A stretch of DNA of 64,000 bases from Hymenobacter telluris (lineage in GTDB: Bacteria; Bacteroidota; Bacteroidia; Cytophagales; Hymenobacteraceae): contig NZ_JAFLQZ010000003.1 in NCBI RefSeq assembly GCF_017313265.1, forward strand, positions 124,001-188,000, read 5' to 3'. The notes under the pieces were generated by a model. That model ran no database searches, was not told the DNA's origin, and saw only the letters and a program-made list of their open reading frames with translations. A program made the translations under genes and the position numbers. The stretch's first letter is position 1, and each line of letters starts with the position of its first letter. Below are positions 17,017-25,600 of this stretch, piece by piece.

Positions 17017-20000
17017 TTAAAACAGGTAACGAACACCAAACTGGGCCTGCCAGCGCGAAGCCAACTGGCTGATCTGATAGGCTACATTTGGCGTGGTAGC
17101 AGTACCCGTACCGTAGCTGAAAGTTGGGCGGCCGGTGGTGGTATTCTCCAGCCCCTGGTAACGAAGCAAACCATAGTTACCGTTTGCTACCGAGTAATCA
17201 CGACCCCAATTTTTATTCAGCATGTTACCGAAGTTGATAACATCAACCGACAACTGAATAGTGTGATTTTTCTCACCAATCTTCGTGTAGATATCCTGTA
17301 GCAGACGCACGTCAATACGGTGCTGCCAAGGCGTACGGGCACCGTTACGGGCGGCGTATTCGCCACGATGCTCTTTCAGATAGTCGTCATTCTCGATGAA
17401 TGCATTCAGCTCATTCCAGATTTGATCAACAGTCCGACGGTCGTTTACGCCATCCGTTACCAGTACAATCTCGCTCTGGTTGCGGGGGATATAAATCAGA
17501 TCGTTCGAGCTACCTGAAGGGTTGCCACCGTCGCTGTTGATATCGTTACCGTAGTAGGTATACGAGAAGGGAGAACCCGACTGACCGTTGTAAAAGGCCG
17601 AAACGGTGGTAGCAAAGTGATTGGCGTATTCTTTACGATACGAGAGCGAGCCAATTACCCGGTGGCGTAGATCAAAGCTAGAATACGACAGCGGCAAGTT
17701 GTTAGGATTGCCTGCGTGCGGGTTGAATTCCCAGATAGATACGGCTGTTGAGCTAGTGCCCGAGTACAAGTCGCGCGATTGACCATACGTATAGGCGGCC
17801 GTAGCGAACAGGTCGCTATTAACCTGCTTCTTTAGTTCACCCGTGATGCTATACTGATGGCCTTTGCTGGTGTTAGTCAGCAAAATCACGTTGTTGAAGT
17901 CACGGTTATTGCGGTAACGAGCCGTACCAGCAGGATATACCGGACGACCATCGCCTTGCAGAACACCCGTTGGGTTTACCAAGTTGATATCTTGCGGTAG
18001 TACGTCATTCAGCGTCTTAGAGTAGATACCTTCTAGAGTAGCAACAATACCAGCCGGTAGACGGTAGTCAACAGCGAGGTTGGTACGCAGCAATTGCGGG
18101 TTGCGGAAGTCTTTGTCGGTTACAGCGATACTACCCTTAGCCGCGGTAGCTGGAGTAGCAGCAATCCGGTCGCGGAGGGTAGCATAGTTGTTGGTTAACT
18201 CTAGGCCCGTGCGCGTGGTGCTGTTGTTGGAATCAAACGTAGCAAAGTCGCGGCCAGTGTTGCCGTATTGGTTGGAAATCCACACATAAGCTGGGCGGCC
18301 GGTGAAAATACCAGCTCCACCACGTACCTGGAAGCTTTGATCTTTACGCACATCCCAGTTGAAACCAATCCGGGGCGAGAACTGAATCCGTGACTTAGGC
18401 AGGCGGTCAGTTTTTACGTCATAAGCAGGACCTTGAGCAGTGGCAACCGCGAAAGTTGAATCGACGCGAGAGTTGTACGACGGCGTATCAAAATACACGG
18501 GTAGGTCAAGGCGCAAGCCAGTAGTCAAGCGGAAATTATCCGTGATGTTATATTCATCCTGAGCATAAACGCCAAACTGAGCAGCACCGAACTTAGCTGT
18601 TGGGTTGCCACCGGGCAGTGCAAAGTTCTGGCGGTAACGGAAGTTACCCGTAAGATCATTATTTAGGAAAGCAGTAATGCTCGGAAAGTCATAACGACCT
18701 TGCGTGCTCTGCACAAACAGGTTATCGAAACGGAATATCTCGTTATTTGTACCCAAGGTCAGCACGTGCTTACCAGCAAACACGTTGAAGTTGTCGGTAA
18801 TCTCGAGAATGTCCTGATCAAGGCGGTTAGCCACTGAGCTAAACTCTGAACCAGCAGAAATAGTACCGTTGCCAGCCGTAATGGTAATAGATGGGAACAG
18901 ATCACCTACAGTGGAGCGGCTGTCTCGGATAGTAGAATAGCCTACCAGCAAGTTGTTGGCGTAACGGTTGCCGAAGCGGCTCTTCAGTTCAAGTACCGTA
19001 GAATTGGTTTTGCTTAGGAACTGGTACCCGTTGTTGCCGAAGCGGAAGTTGGTTAGGCTACGGGAGATGTTATCATCTGAAGCGTCTACGAAGTTGTGAC
19101 GCAGCGTAAGCTGATGATTCTGATTGATGTTCCAGTCTAGGCGAGCAAACGCCTTGTTGCTGCGGGTTTCAGCGTTAATTTCACCGAAAGTACCTGCGTC
19201 ATAGCCATAACTACGGAGCTTGTCAGAAATTTCTTGAAGCTGAGCAGTGTTGACAAAAGTCAGTAAGTCAGAGCTTGTATTACCAGTGATTTGCTCTAGG
19301 CTACCCGTACGGAACAATAGCGGCGCGGTACGACGAGTGATTTCTCCGTTAACGAAGAAAAAGAGTTTGTCTTTAATGATTGGACCACCTAAACGGAAGC
19401 CTGTCTGGTAATCGTTGAATTTAGCGAGTTTAGTGCGGTTACCAGAAGCGTCGGGAGTCGGGCTTTTACCAGCTGTATTTTGGTTACGACCGAAAGCGAA
19501 TGCCGAACCAGAAAATTCGTTGGTACCGGAGCGGGTTACAGCATTGATACCTCCACCGCTGAAGCGGCCCTGGCGTACGTCATAAGGAGCAATTACTACC
19601 TGGAATTCCTGGATGGCATCCAGCGAAATAGGTTGGGTACCAGCTTGTCCACCTGGCGTGCCGGAGTTACCCAAACCAAACAAATCGTTATTGGAAGCAC
19701 CGTCAATCTGTACGTTATTGAAACGGCCGTTACGACCCGATAGCGAGTTGCCGTTAGCCTGAGGCGTCAGGCGCGTGAAATCCTGGAAGCTCCGTGAGAT
19801 GGTTGGGAGACGCTCGATTTGCTCACGACGCACCGTGGTAGCTGCACCCGTACGGCCTGCGTTGATTACGGGGTCTTGGGTAGCCGTTACGGTTACGCCT
19901 TCCAACTGAGTGGTAGTTTCGCTCAGGTTCAGGTCTAAGCGCTGGTTCTGACCCAAGCTTAGGAAAATACCTTCCCGAGTGATGTCCTGATAACCAACAA

Positions 20001-20256
20001 ACGTCACGCGTACGGTGTAGGGACCACCTACGCGCATGTTTGGAATGTTGAATCGGCCCTCCGAGTTGGTGGGCGCTACATATTGCGTGTTCGTGGGAGT
20101 GTGTACCGCAATAACAGTAGCCCCTGGCAGACCATCACCTTGCTTGTCGGTGATGACACCGTTCATGGCCGATGTAGTTGTACCCTGGCTCCAGCCTGTG
20201 TGCGCGGCAAGCAGGAGCAGCAGCATATACATACTGCGCAGTAGTATTTGTCTCAT
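17017..20256 (-). CDS. Oar-like TonB-dependent outer-membrane receptor (paralogue B)
   Basis: 1079 residues with the same layout as paralogue A: signal peptide (ending near HTGWSQ), carboxypeptidase-regulatory-like domain (about 25-115), TonB plug (about 125-250) and C-terminal barrel ending FGVRYLF. The plug keeps INAGRTGAATTVRREQIERL, as in A with one change. The barrels diverge and B is about 95 residues shorter. An alternative start is the ATG eight codons downstream. A -7 box (TACTTTTG) lies 41 bp before the start. Forms an operon with the DUF4397 lipoprotein. Substrate unknown. Confidence 0.93.
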   Translation of the reverse strand: MRQILLRSMYMLLLLLAAHTGWSQGTTTSAMNGVITDKQGDGLPGATVIAVHTPTNTQYVAPTNSEGRFNIPNMRVGGPYTVRVTFVGYQDITREGIFLSLGQNQRLDLNLSETTTQLEGVTVTATQDPVINAGRTGAATTVRREQIERLPTISRSFQDFTRLTPQANGNSLSGRNGRFNNVQIDGASNNDLFGLGNSGTPGGQAGTQPISLDAIQEFQVVIAPYDVRQGRFSGGGINAVTRSGTNEFSGSAFAFGRNQNTAGKSPTPDASGNRTKLAKFNDYQTGFRLGGPIIKDKLFFFVNGEITRRTAPLLFRTGSLEQITGNTSSDLLTFVNTAQLQEISDKLRSYGYDAGTFGEINAETRSNKAFARLDWNINQNHQLTLRHNFVDASDDNISRSLTNFRFGNNGYQFLSKTNSTVLELKSRFGNRYANNLLVGYSTIRDSRSTVGDLFPSITITAGNGTISAGSEFSSVANRLDQDILEITDNFNVFAGKHVLTLGTNNEIFRFDNLFVQSTQGRYDFPSITAFLNNDLTGNFRYRQNFALPGGNPTAKFGAAQFGVYAQDEYNITDNFRLTTGLRLDLPVYFDTPSYNSRVDSTFAVATAQGPAYDVKTDRLPKSRIQFSPRIGFNWDVRKDQSFQVRGGAGIFTGRPAYVWISNQYGNTGRDFATFDSNNSTTRTGLELTNNYATLRDRIAATPATAAKGSIAVTDKDFRNPQLLRTNLAVDYRLPAGIVATLEGIYSKTLNDVLPQDINLVNPTGVLQGDGRPVYPAGTARYRNNRDFNNVILLTNTSKGHQYSITGELKKQVNSDLFATAAYTYGQSRDLYSGTSSTAVSIWEFNPHAGNPNNLPLSYSSFDLRHRVIGSLSYRKEYANHFATTVSAFYNGQSGSPFSYTYYGNDINSDGGNPSGSSNDLIYIPRNQSEIVLVTDGVNDRRTVDQIWNELNAFIENDDYLKEHRGEYAARNGARTPWQHRIDVRLLQDIYTKIGEKNHTIQLSVDVINFGNMLNKNWGRDYSVANGNYGLLRYQGLENTTTGRPTFSYGTGTATTPNVAYQISQLASRWQAQFGVRYLF

Positions 20257-20297
20257 ATAAAAGGGAAAAGGTGAAAAAGCGTTTTTGAAAGAAGCCG

Positions 20298-20305
20298 CAA
20301 AAGTA
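20298..20305 (-). promoter_or_regulatory. -7 box for TonB receptor B
   Basis: TACTTTTG on the minus strand, the same octamer as at receptor A and tRNA-Ala. No obvious -33 element. Confidence 0.6.
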
Positions 20306-20396
20306 CTGCACGGTTTCCGCTACACTGTTACCATATCATTGTTGATTTTGCATTAAAAGTCAACTAATGAGAATAATGCAGCAGCGAAACGAAATC

Positions 20397-21056
20397 CTAC
20401 AATGGCGGCCGTACCGCTTTAATGAAGCGGCTCAAATAGTAATCCGTTTCTAAGCTGTTTTCGATAACGCCTGACGAGCTGGAGGAATGGATAAATTGTA
20501 CCCCTTCCGGTGTGGCTTCCGTCACGAGGCCCACGTGCGTGATGGTGCTGCTACCCGGCGACGCGCCGAAGAACAGCAAGTCGCCGGCTTTCAAATCCTG
20601 CGGTTTTACGGGGTTGCCCCACAGCGCCTGCTCATTACTGGAGCGCGGGATGGGCACATCAATGGCAGCAAAGGCATTGTATAGTAGGCCCGAGCAATCC
20701 ATGCCCATGCGGGTGGTGCCGCCATACTTATAAGGAGTGCCCTGGTAGGAACGGGCCGTTTCAATAACCGTCACCATCTCGCGGCTGGCGTTCAGGGGGG
20801 TGCTGCTCCGCTTGGTTACAATCTTGGCCCGGCCCGTTGGGGTAGTGGTTTTGGTTTTGGCCTTGCTGACTGGCACCCGGCCGCGGCGGTTACGCTCGGC
20901 AGCCTTTATCCGGGCCATGTCGCGGGCCGAATAGTACCGGCCATTGCGGTAGTTTACTTTTCTGGAACCGCCGCAACTAGCCATTCCTACTACCAGCGCC
21001 AATAGTAATAGTGGCCACCAAAAACGTCTGTGCGTTGAATGATGTACCTTCGTCAT
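20397..21056 (-). CDS. NlpC/P60 cell-wall peptidase, lipoprotein
   Basis: 219 residues from ATG 21056 (an ATG four codons upstream is possible). Signal peptide and lipobox VVGMASC give a lipidated Cys at residue 28. A basic linker (about 35-90) leads to an NlpC/P60 domain: YKYGGTTRMGMDCSGLLYNA holds the catalytic Cys, and the AGDLLFFGA and THVGLVTE strands carry the conserved His. The family cleaves peptidoglycan stem peptides. Divergent from the FAD oxidase; a -7 box lies 17 bp upstream. Confidence 0.9.
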   Translation of the reverse strand: MTKVHHSTHRRFWWPLLLLALVVGMASCGGSRKVNYRNGRYYSARDMARIKAAERNRRGRVPVSKAKTKTTTPTGRAKIVTKRSSTPLNASREMVTVIETARSYQGTPYKYGGTTRMGMDCSGLLYNAFAAIDVPIPRSSNEQALWGNPVKPQDLKAGDLLFFGASPGSSTITHVGLVTEATPEGVQFIHSSSSSGVIENSLETDYYLSRFIKAVRPPL

Positions 21057-21073
21057 GTATTCCCGCATTGGGT

Positions 21074-21081
21074 CAAAGATA
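21074..21081 (-). promoter_or_regulatory. -7 box for the NlpC/P60 gene
   Basis: TATCTTTG on the minus strand fits TAnnTTTG and ends 17 bp before the ATG at 21056, which supports that start codon. Confidence 0.55.
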
Positions 21082-21111
21082 CGCGAATCAGCGTTAATGC
21101 TTCCTCCGTCA

Positions 21112-22533
21112 ATGAATTATCAAGCCCTTACCCCCGAGCTGGTCGTTGCCTTCGAGGCCATTGTTGGACCGGCGCACGTTCTTACGGCGGCCCGCGCCGA
21201 AGCCACTGCCACCGCCGATGCCTATTCCGACTACGGCCGCGACCATACCGAAGACCTGCACTTCGCCCCCGATGTGGTGCTGCGCCCCGGTAACGCTGAA
21301 GAGATAAGCGAGATTGTGCGGCTGTGCAACGAGCACCATATTCCGGTGACGGCGCGGGGCGCGGGCACTGGCCTAAGTGGCGGAGCGCTGCCGGTGCACC
21401 ATGGCGTGGTACTGAGCACCGAGCGGCTCAACCGCATCATTCAGATTGACGAGCGAAACCTGCAAGCCACCGTAGAGCCGGGCGTGATAAACGAGGTATT
21501 CCAGAATGCGGTGAAGGAGGTCGGCTTGTTCTATCCGCCCGACCCGGCCAGCAAAGGCAGCTGTTCATTGGGCGGCAACCTGGCCCATAGCAGCGGCGGC
21601 CCCAAAGCCGTGAAATACGGCACCACCCGCGACTATGTGCTGAACCTGCAAGTGGTACTGCCCACCGGCGATATTATCTGGACGGCGGCCAACACGCTGA
21701 AAAACTCCACCGGCTATAACCTTACCCAGCTGATGGTTGGTTCGGAAGGCACGCTCGGCATTATCACCAAAGTGGTATTCCGGCTCCTCCCCTATCCACA
21801 GCACAACATTCTGATGCTGGTACCTTTCCGGCAGACAGAGCAGGCCGCTGAAGCCGTGTCGGCGGTGTTCCGGGCGGGTATCATTCCGTCGGGCATGGAG
21901 TTTATGGAGCGGGAGGCCATTGCCTGGTCGTCGGATTACCTGAAAATTCCGCTTACGCTGCCCGAGGATATTCACGCGCACTTGCTGATCGAGCTGGACG
22001 GGCAGGACCTAGACCAACTGTATAAAGAGGCCGAGCAAGTGTATGGCGTGCTGGAAAATTACGACGTAGACGAAATCCTGCTGGCCGATACAGCCGGCCA
22101 AAAGGACGACCTGTGGCGTATCCGCCGTAATATTGGCAATTCGGTGCGCTACAACTCGGTATATAAGGAGGAAGACACGGTAGTACCGCGCGCCGAACTG
22201 CCCACGCTGCTCAAAGGTGTAAAGGAAATCGGGGCCCGTTACGGGTTCAAGAGTGTGTGCTACGGCCATGCCGGCGACGGCAACCTGCACGTGAACATCA
22301 TCCGGGGCGAGCTGAGCGACGAGCAGTGGAACGTGGGCCTGCGCCAGCCGATTTCCGAAATATTCGAGCTGTGTGTGAAGCTAGGCGGCACCATTTCCGG
22401 CGAGCATGGCATTGGGCTGGTACAGAAAGGCTACATCGGCATTGCTCTCAAGGAAGCTAACCTGAACCTGATGCGCGGCATCAAGCAGGTCTTCGACCCG
22501 CACGGCATTCTGAACCCTGGCAAAATATTCTAG
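21112..22533 (+). CDS. FAD-linked oxidase, GlcD / D-lactate dehydrogenase family
   Basis: 473 residues from ATG 21112; the frame is open 19 codons further but that part overlaps the divergent promoter. The FAD-binding PCMH domain spans about 20-220 (VTARGAGTGLSGGALPVHHG and GSCSLGGNLAHSSGGPKAVK loops), followed by the oxidase C-domain with YGHAGDGNLHVNI near 400 and GEHGIGLVQ near 433. The family oxidises D-2-hydroxyacids (glycolate, D-lactate). No GlcE/GlcF subunits are nearby, so a stand-alone D-lactate or 2-hydroxyacid dehydrogenase is the better guess. A strong terminator follows. Confidence 0.88.
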   Translation: MNYQALTPELVVAFEAIVGPAHVLTAARAEATATADAYSDYGRDHTEDLHFAPDVVLRPGNAEEISEIVRLCNEHHIPVTARGAGTGLSGGALPVHHGVVLSTERLNRIIQIDERNLQATVEPGVINEVFQNAVKEVGLFYPPDPASKGSCSLGGNLAHSSGGPKAVKYGTTRDYVLNLQVVLPTGDIIWTAANTLKNSTGYNLTQLMVGSEGTLGIITKVVFRLLPYPQHNILMLVPFRQTEQAAEAVSAVFRAGIIPSGMEFMEREAIAWSSDYLKIPLTLPEDIHAHLLIELDGQDLDQLYKEAEQVYGVLENYDVDEILLADTAGQKDDLWRIRRNIGNSVRYNSVYKEEDTVVPRAELPTLLKGVKEIGARYGFKSVCYGHAGDGNLHVNIIRGELSDEQWNVGLRQPISEIFELCVKLGGTISGEHGIGLVQKGYIGIALKEANLNLMRGIKQVFDPHGILNPGKIF

Positions 22534-22561
22534 CCCAGCCGCAGCTTCTTGCTATCTAAGT

Positions 22562-22600
22562 ATCCCCCATCGGAAAGTGGTTTCCGGTGGGGGATTTTTA
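22562..22600 (+). terminator. Terminator of the FAD oxidase gene
   Basis: A 15-bp stem (22562-22576 with 22581-22595, one G-T pair, 4-base loop) followed by TTTT. Confidence 0.85.
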
Positions 22601-22635
22601 GTTTGGGTAGATGCTCTTCCAGGCACTTTCACCAT

Positions 22636-22655
22636 AAACTAACGTTTGTTAGTTT
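22636..22655. promoter_or_regulatory. Probable TetR-family operator
   Basis: A perfect inverted repeat AAACTAAC-GTTT-GTTAGTTT lies 6 bp upstream of a -7 box and in the -33 region of the TetR-family gene. Size, symmetry and position fit an autoregulatory operator for that repressor. Confidence 0.75.
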
Positions 22656-22661
22656 TTATAG

Positions 22662-22669
22662 TAGCTTTG
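22662..22669 (+). promoter_or_regulatory. -7 box for the TetR-family gene
   Basis: TAGCTTTG matches TAnnTTTG. The palindrome at 22636-22655 would cover the -33 region, so a bound repressor would block it. It implies a leader of roughly 90 nt before the ATG at 22763. Confidence 0.6.
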
Positions 22670-22762
22670 TTTTCTTCAGGGCGCAGCCGCATTTCTTTCT
22701 ACATACATCCGGCTGAGTCCTGCCCGCACCGAACTCCTCTCCCACCCTGACAATTCCCACCA

Positions 22763-23344
22763 ATGGCCAAACGGGGTAAGATCAACCAGCGCCAACGGAT
22801 TCTGGAAGAAGCCGCTAAACTGTTCAAGTCCAAAGGTTTTGCCGGCACTTCCATGCGCGACCTGGGCGGCGAAGTAGGCATGGAAGCGGCCAGCATCTAC
22901 AACCACGTCAAGTCCAAAGACGAGATTCTGGAAAGCATCTGCTTTTACATATCCGACACCTACATTTCGCAGCTTGCCGAAGTAGAGCAGACGGCCACTC
23001 CTTACAGGGAAAAGATTGAAACCCTGATCCGGCAGCACATCCGGTTGATGCTGGAAGAAGGCGCAGCCGTATCAGTGGCCAACAACGACTGGAAATACCT
23101 GACCGGCGACAAGCTCACGGCCTTCAAAGACGCCCGCAAACGCTACGAGCACGGCTTCGCGGCCCTCATTGAGCAGGGCATTGCGGCCGGCGAGCTGCAA
23201 CCCGTCAACGTATCGGTGGCGCTGTTTACTATCCTGTCGGCGGTGCGCTGGGTGGAACTGTGGTACCGGCCGGGCCGGGGCGTTTCGGCCGACGAGCTGG
23301 AGCAAAACATCCTCACCATGCTCTTGAATGGCCTAGCAAAATGA
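22763..23344 (+). CDS. TetR/AcrR-family transcriptional regulator (PaaR-like by context)
   Basis: 193 residues. N-terminal helix-turn-helix at about 10-58: RILEEAAKLFKSKGFAGTSM, then RDLGGEVGMEAASIYNHVKS. The C-terminal ligand-binding helices are of the general TetR_C type. It is 105 bp upstream of a PaaE-like reductase gene on the same strand, and a palindromic operator overlaps its own promoter. In other bacteria TetR-family PaaR represses phenylacetate catabolism with phenylacetyl-CoA as inducer; assigning that role here is inference from the neighbour only. Confidence 0.85.
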   Translation: MAKRGKINQRQRILEEAAKLFKSKGFAGTSMRDLGGEVGMEAASIYNHVKSKDEILESICFYISDTYISQLAEVEQTATPYREKIETLIRQHIRLMLEEGAAVSVANNDWKYLTGDKLTAFKDARKRYEHGFAALIEQGIAAGELQPVNVSVALFTILSAVRWVELWYRPGRGVSADELEQNILTMLLNGLAK

Positions 23345-23446
23345 GTTGCCAGTTACCAGTTGTCGGTTGTGAGTTGCCAACTCATAGCCAGCCTAGCAAC
23401 TGGCCACTGGTAACCGGCAACTGATAACTCACAACTGGCAACTGAC
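23344..23446. repeat. Heptameric mirrored repeat element 4
   Basis: Left half: AGTTGCC, AGTTACC, AGTTGTC, GGTTGTG, AGTTGCC. Right half: AACTGGC, CACTGGT, AACCGGC, AACTGAT, AACTCAC, AACTGGC, AACTGAC. Units are strictly 7 bp with a 19-bp transition in the middle, and each half is the complement in sense of the other. It fills the gap between the TetR gene and the reductase gene, so the mRNA could form a long imperfect hairpin. Confidence 0.85.
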
Positions 23447-23449
23447 TAC

Positions 23450-24529
23450 ATGAGTCGTTTTCATACGTTAAAAATCAAGCGGATTCAGCGGGAAACGCCC
23501 GATTGCGTGACGCTGGTCCTGGACGTACCCGCCGAGCTGACCGACACGTTCCGGTTCACGCAGGGGCAGTACCTCACGTTCCGGCGCGAGCACAACGGCG
23601 AGGAACTGCGCCGCTCTTATTCTATATGTAGCAGCCCCCTGGACGGCGAGTGGCAGGTGGCCATCAAGAAGGTGCCGGAAGGCCGGTTTTCGTCGCTGGC
23701 GGTGGAAAATCTGCGGGTAGGCGACGAACTGGAGGTGATGCCGCCGGCCGGGCGCTTCTACACCGAGCTGCACCCCACCAACGCCAAGCACTACGTGGCC
23801 TTTGCGGCGGGCAGCGGCATTACGCCGGTGTTTTCCATCGTCAAGACCATTCTGCTAACCGAGCCCCACAGCCAAGTGACGCTGATTTATGGCAACCGGG
23901 GCCGCAATTCCATCATTTTCAAGGAAGCCATTGAGGCCCTGAAAAACAAGTTTCTGCGGCGGCTAAGCGTCTACCATATCCTGAGCCGGGAGCAAAACGA
24001 TACCGACTTGCTATTCGGCCGCATTGATGAAGTGAAAACCCGGCAGTTTCTGGACAAGCTGCTGCCCGCCAGCCAGATTGATGAGTGCTTTATCTGTGGG
24101 CCCGAGGAAATGATTCAGGGTGTGCGCGCTGCCCTCACTGCCGCCGGAGTACCCGCCGACCGAATTCACTTCGAGATGTTCACTTCGGCCGGCAGCCGCC
24201 AAGCTCAGACGGGCCCCGCCAAACCACACCCCAGCGGCACCGACGACAAGCACAGCCAGGTAACGGTGCAGCTCGATGGCAGCACGCGGGTACTGGAAAT
24301 GTCGTACTACGGTGATACTGTGCTGGATGCGTTGCTGGAAACCGGGGCCGATGCGCCGTACTCGTGCAAAAACGGCATGTGCAGCACCTGCCGGGCCCGC
24401 GTCACGCACGGCACCACGGAAATGGACGTAAACTACTCCCTCTCCGAGACTGAAGTGGCGAAAGGCTACATTCTCACTTGCCAGGCCCGCCCCACCTCGG
24501 AGCAGGTAACGGTAGATTTCGACCAGTAA
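23450..24529 (+). CDS. paaE: Ferredoxin/FAD oxidoreductase, PaaE-like (phenylacetyl-CoA epoxidase reductase subunit)
   Basis: 359 residues in the order FAD-binding barrel (RRSYSICSSPLDG near 50-62), NAD(P)-binding domain (AAGSGITPVFSIVKTIL near 120-136; CFICGPEEMIQGV near 215) and a C-terminal plant-type [2Fe-2S] ferredoxin with ligands Cys306, Cys311, Cys314 and Cys344. Order and length match PaaE, which passes electrons from NADPH to the PaaABCD epoxidase. No other paa gene is in the window, so a general ring-oxygenase reductase remains possible. It follows the TetR gene across a repeat element; the start ATG at 23450 is just past that repeat. Confidence 0.85.
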   Translation: MSRFHTLKIKRIQRETPDCVTLVLDVPAELTDTFRFTQGQYLTFRREHNGEELRRSYSICSSPLDGEWQVAIKKVPEGRFSSLAVENLRVGDELEVMPPAGRFYTELHPTNAKHYVAFAAGSGITPVFSIVKTILLTEPHSQVTLIYGNRGRNSIIFKEAIEALKNKFLRRLSVYHILSREQNDTDLLFGRIDEVKTRQFLDKLLPASQIDECFICGPEEMIQGVRAALTAAGVPADRIHFEMFTSAGSRQAQTGPAKPHPSGTDDKHSQVTVQLDGSTRVLEMSYYGDTVLDALLETGADAPYSCKNGMCSTCRARVTHGTTEMDVNYSLSETEVAKGYILTCQARPTSEQVTVDFDQ

Positions 24530-24535
24530 AGCACG

Positions 24536-25600
24536 TCAATACCCAGCGTGTAGCTTGGCCAGCAAAGTATCCAACTGTTGGAAAAGCTGCGTGTTGCCTT
24601 CTTGCTGGTAGTTAGCCAAGATGCTTTCAAAGCCGGTCAGGTCGTAGAAGAAGGCTTTGAGGTTGTCGGGGGTTAAGGCCCCGAAGTGACGCCCGTAGCC
24701 AAGCTTCTCCACTTCGGCGGCGTTGAGAAACTGCTCGAACTGCGCGGGAATGGGAATGGCGCAGATGGGCTTGTGCAGAAACACCGCTTCGCTGATGAGT
24801 GAAAAGCCGCCGTTGGTGATAATGGCGCGGGCACTGGCCAGGTCGTCGATGAATCCTTGCTCGCTGAAGGCCTTCAGCTGCACGTTGCCGTGGCTTTCTT
24901 CCTTGTTGAAGCCGTACACCCGAAACTCCTGTTTGGGCAGGTTTTGCAGCAGCGCCACCAGGTTACTTTGCGTAGTGGCCGACTGGTACACCAGCACGTG
25001 CGTACCCGTGGTGGGCGGCGCGGCCAGAATTTCGGGGCGGATGATGGGCGGTACCAGCGTGGTATCGGGTTTGCTGACGGGCAGCGGGAAAAACGTGGCA
25101 ACGAAGTAGTGCTGGCTGCGTGGCAGCTTGGCCCGCACAATCTGCCGCGCCACTTCCAGGTTGCCGTACTCATCGGGCGGCACCGTTACGTCAAGCTTGG
25201 CACGGCTGATAATCTGCATGTTGTCGATGCTGATTACGGGTAGGCGCTTGGATTTGGCGAACAGGTAGCTGAAGGATTCAAAATCGGATATTACCGCGTC
25301 GAACTCGATGCCGAAGAACATTTCGCGGTACTTCCGGAAGTTAACGACCAGGTTTTCCGGGGCCGTGCGCAGGGTAAGGGCGGCGGTGCGCAACTTGGAA
25401 ACGGTTAGCTCCCGGTACGCCAGATGGAAGCCCCGGATTTCGTGCACGCGGCCCGGAAACGTGCGCGCCAGCAATTGATAGGCCCGCGAACTGCTGACTA
25501 CCTGCACCTCATGCCCGGCTTCCAATAGATGCTGGATAACCACTTTGCTGCGCGTGGCGTGGCCCATTCCCTCGCCGGGCACTCCGTATAAAATGTTCAT
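24536..25600 (-). CDS. MurG-like (GT28-type) glycosyltransferase
   Basis: 354 residues, two Rossmann domains. The N-terminus MNILYGVPGEGMGHATRSKV carries the glycine-rich GxGxGHxxR loop seen in UDP-sugar glycosyltransferases such as MurG and the archaeal MJ1255 group. The C-terminal half has ITNGGFSLISEAVFLHKPIC near 260, the nucleotide-sugar binding region with the GG-E pattern, and IPAQFEQFLNA. No membrane segment or signal peptide. It converges with the reductase gene (6 bp between stops). Acceptor unknown; glycolipid or wall-polymer synthesis is the usual role. Confidence 0.8.
   Translation of the reverse strand: MNILYGVPGEGMGHATRSKVVIQHLLEAGHEVQVVSSSRAYQLLARTFPGRVHEIRGFHLAYRELTVSKLRTAALTLRTAPENLVVNFRKYREMFFGIEFDAVISDFESFSYLFAKSKRLPVISIDNMQIISRAKLDVTVPPDEYGNLEVARQIVRAKLPRSQHYFVATFFPLPVSKPDTTLVPPIIRPEILAAPPTTGTHVLVYQSATTQSNLVALLQNLPKQEFRVYGFNKEESHGNVQLKAFSEQGFIDDLASARAIITNGGFSLISEAVFLHKPICAIPIPAQFEQFLNAAEVEKLGYGRHFGALTPDNLKAFFYDLTGFESILANYQQEGNTQLFQQLDTLLAKLHAGY

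Noticed and set aside
22644-22669. TTTG at 22645 as -33 element of the TetR promoter
   Set aside because: Spacing to the -7 box is 13 bp, too short for the usual 19-21; it is explained as the centre of the palindrome.
23344-23446. CRISPR array
   Set aside because: Units are only 7 bp, contiguous, degenerate and change sense in the middle; there are no spacers and no cas genes.
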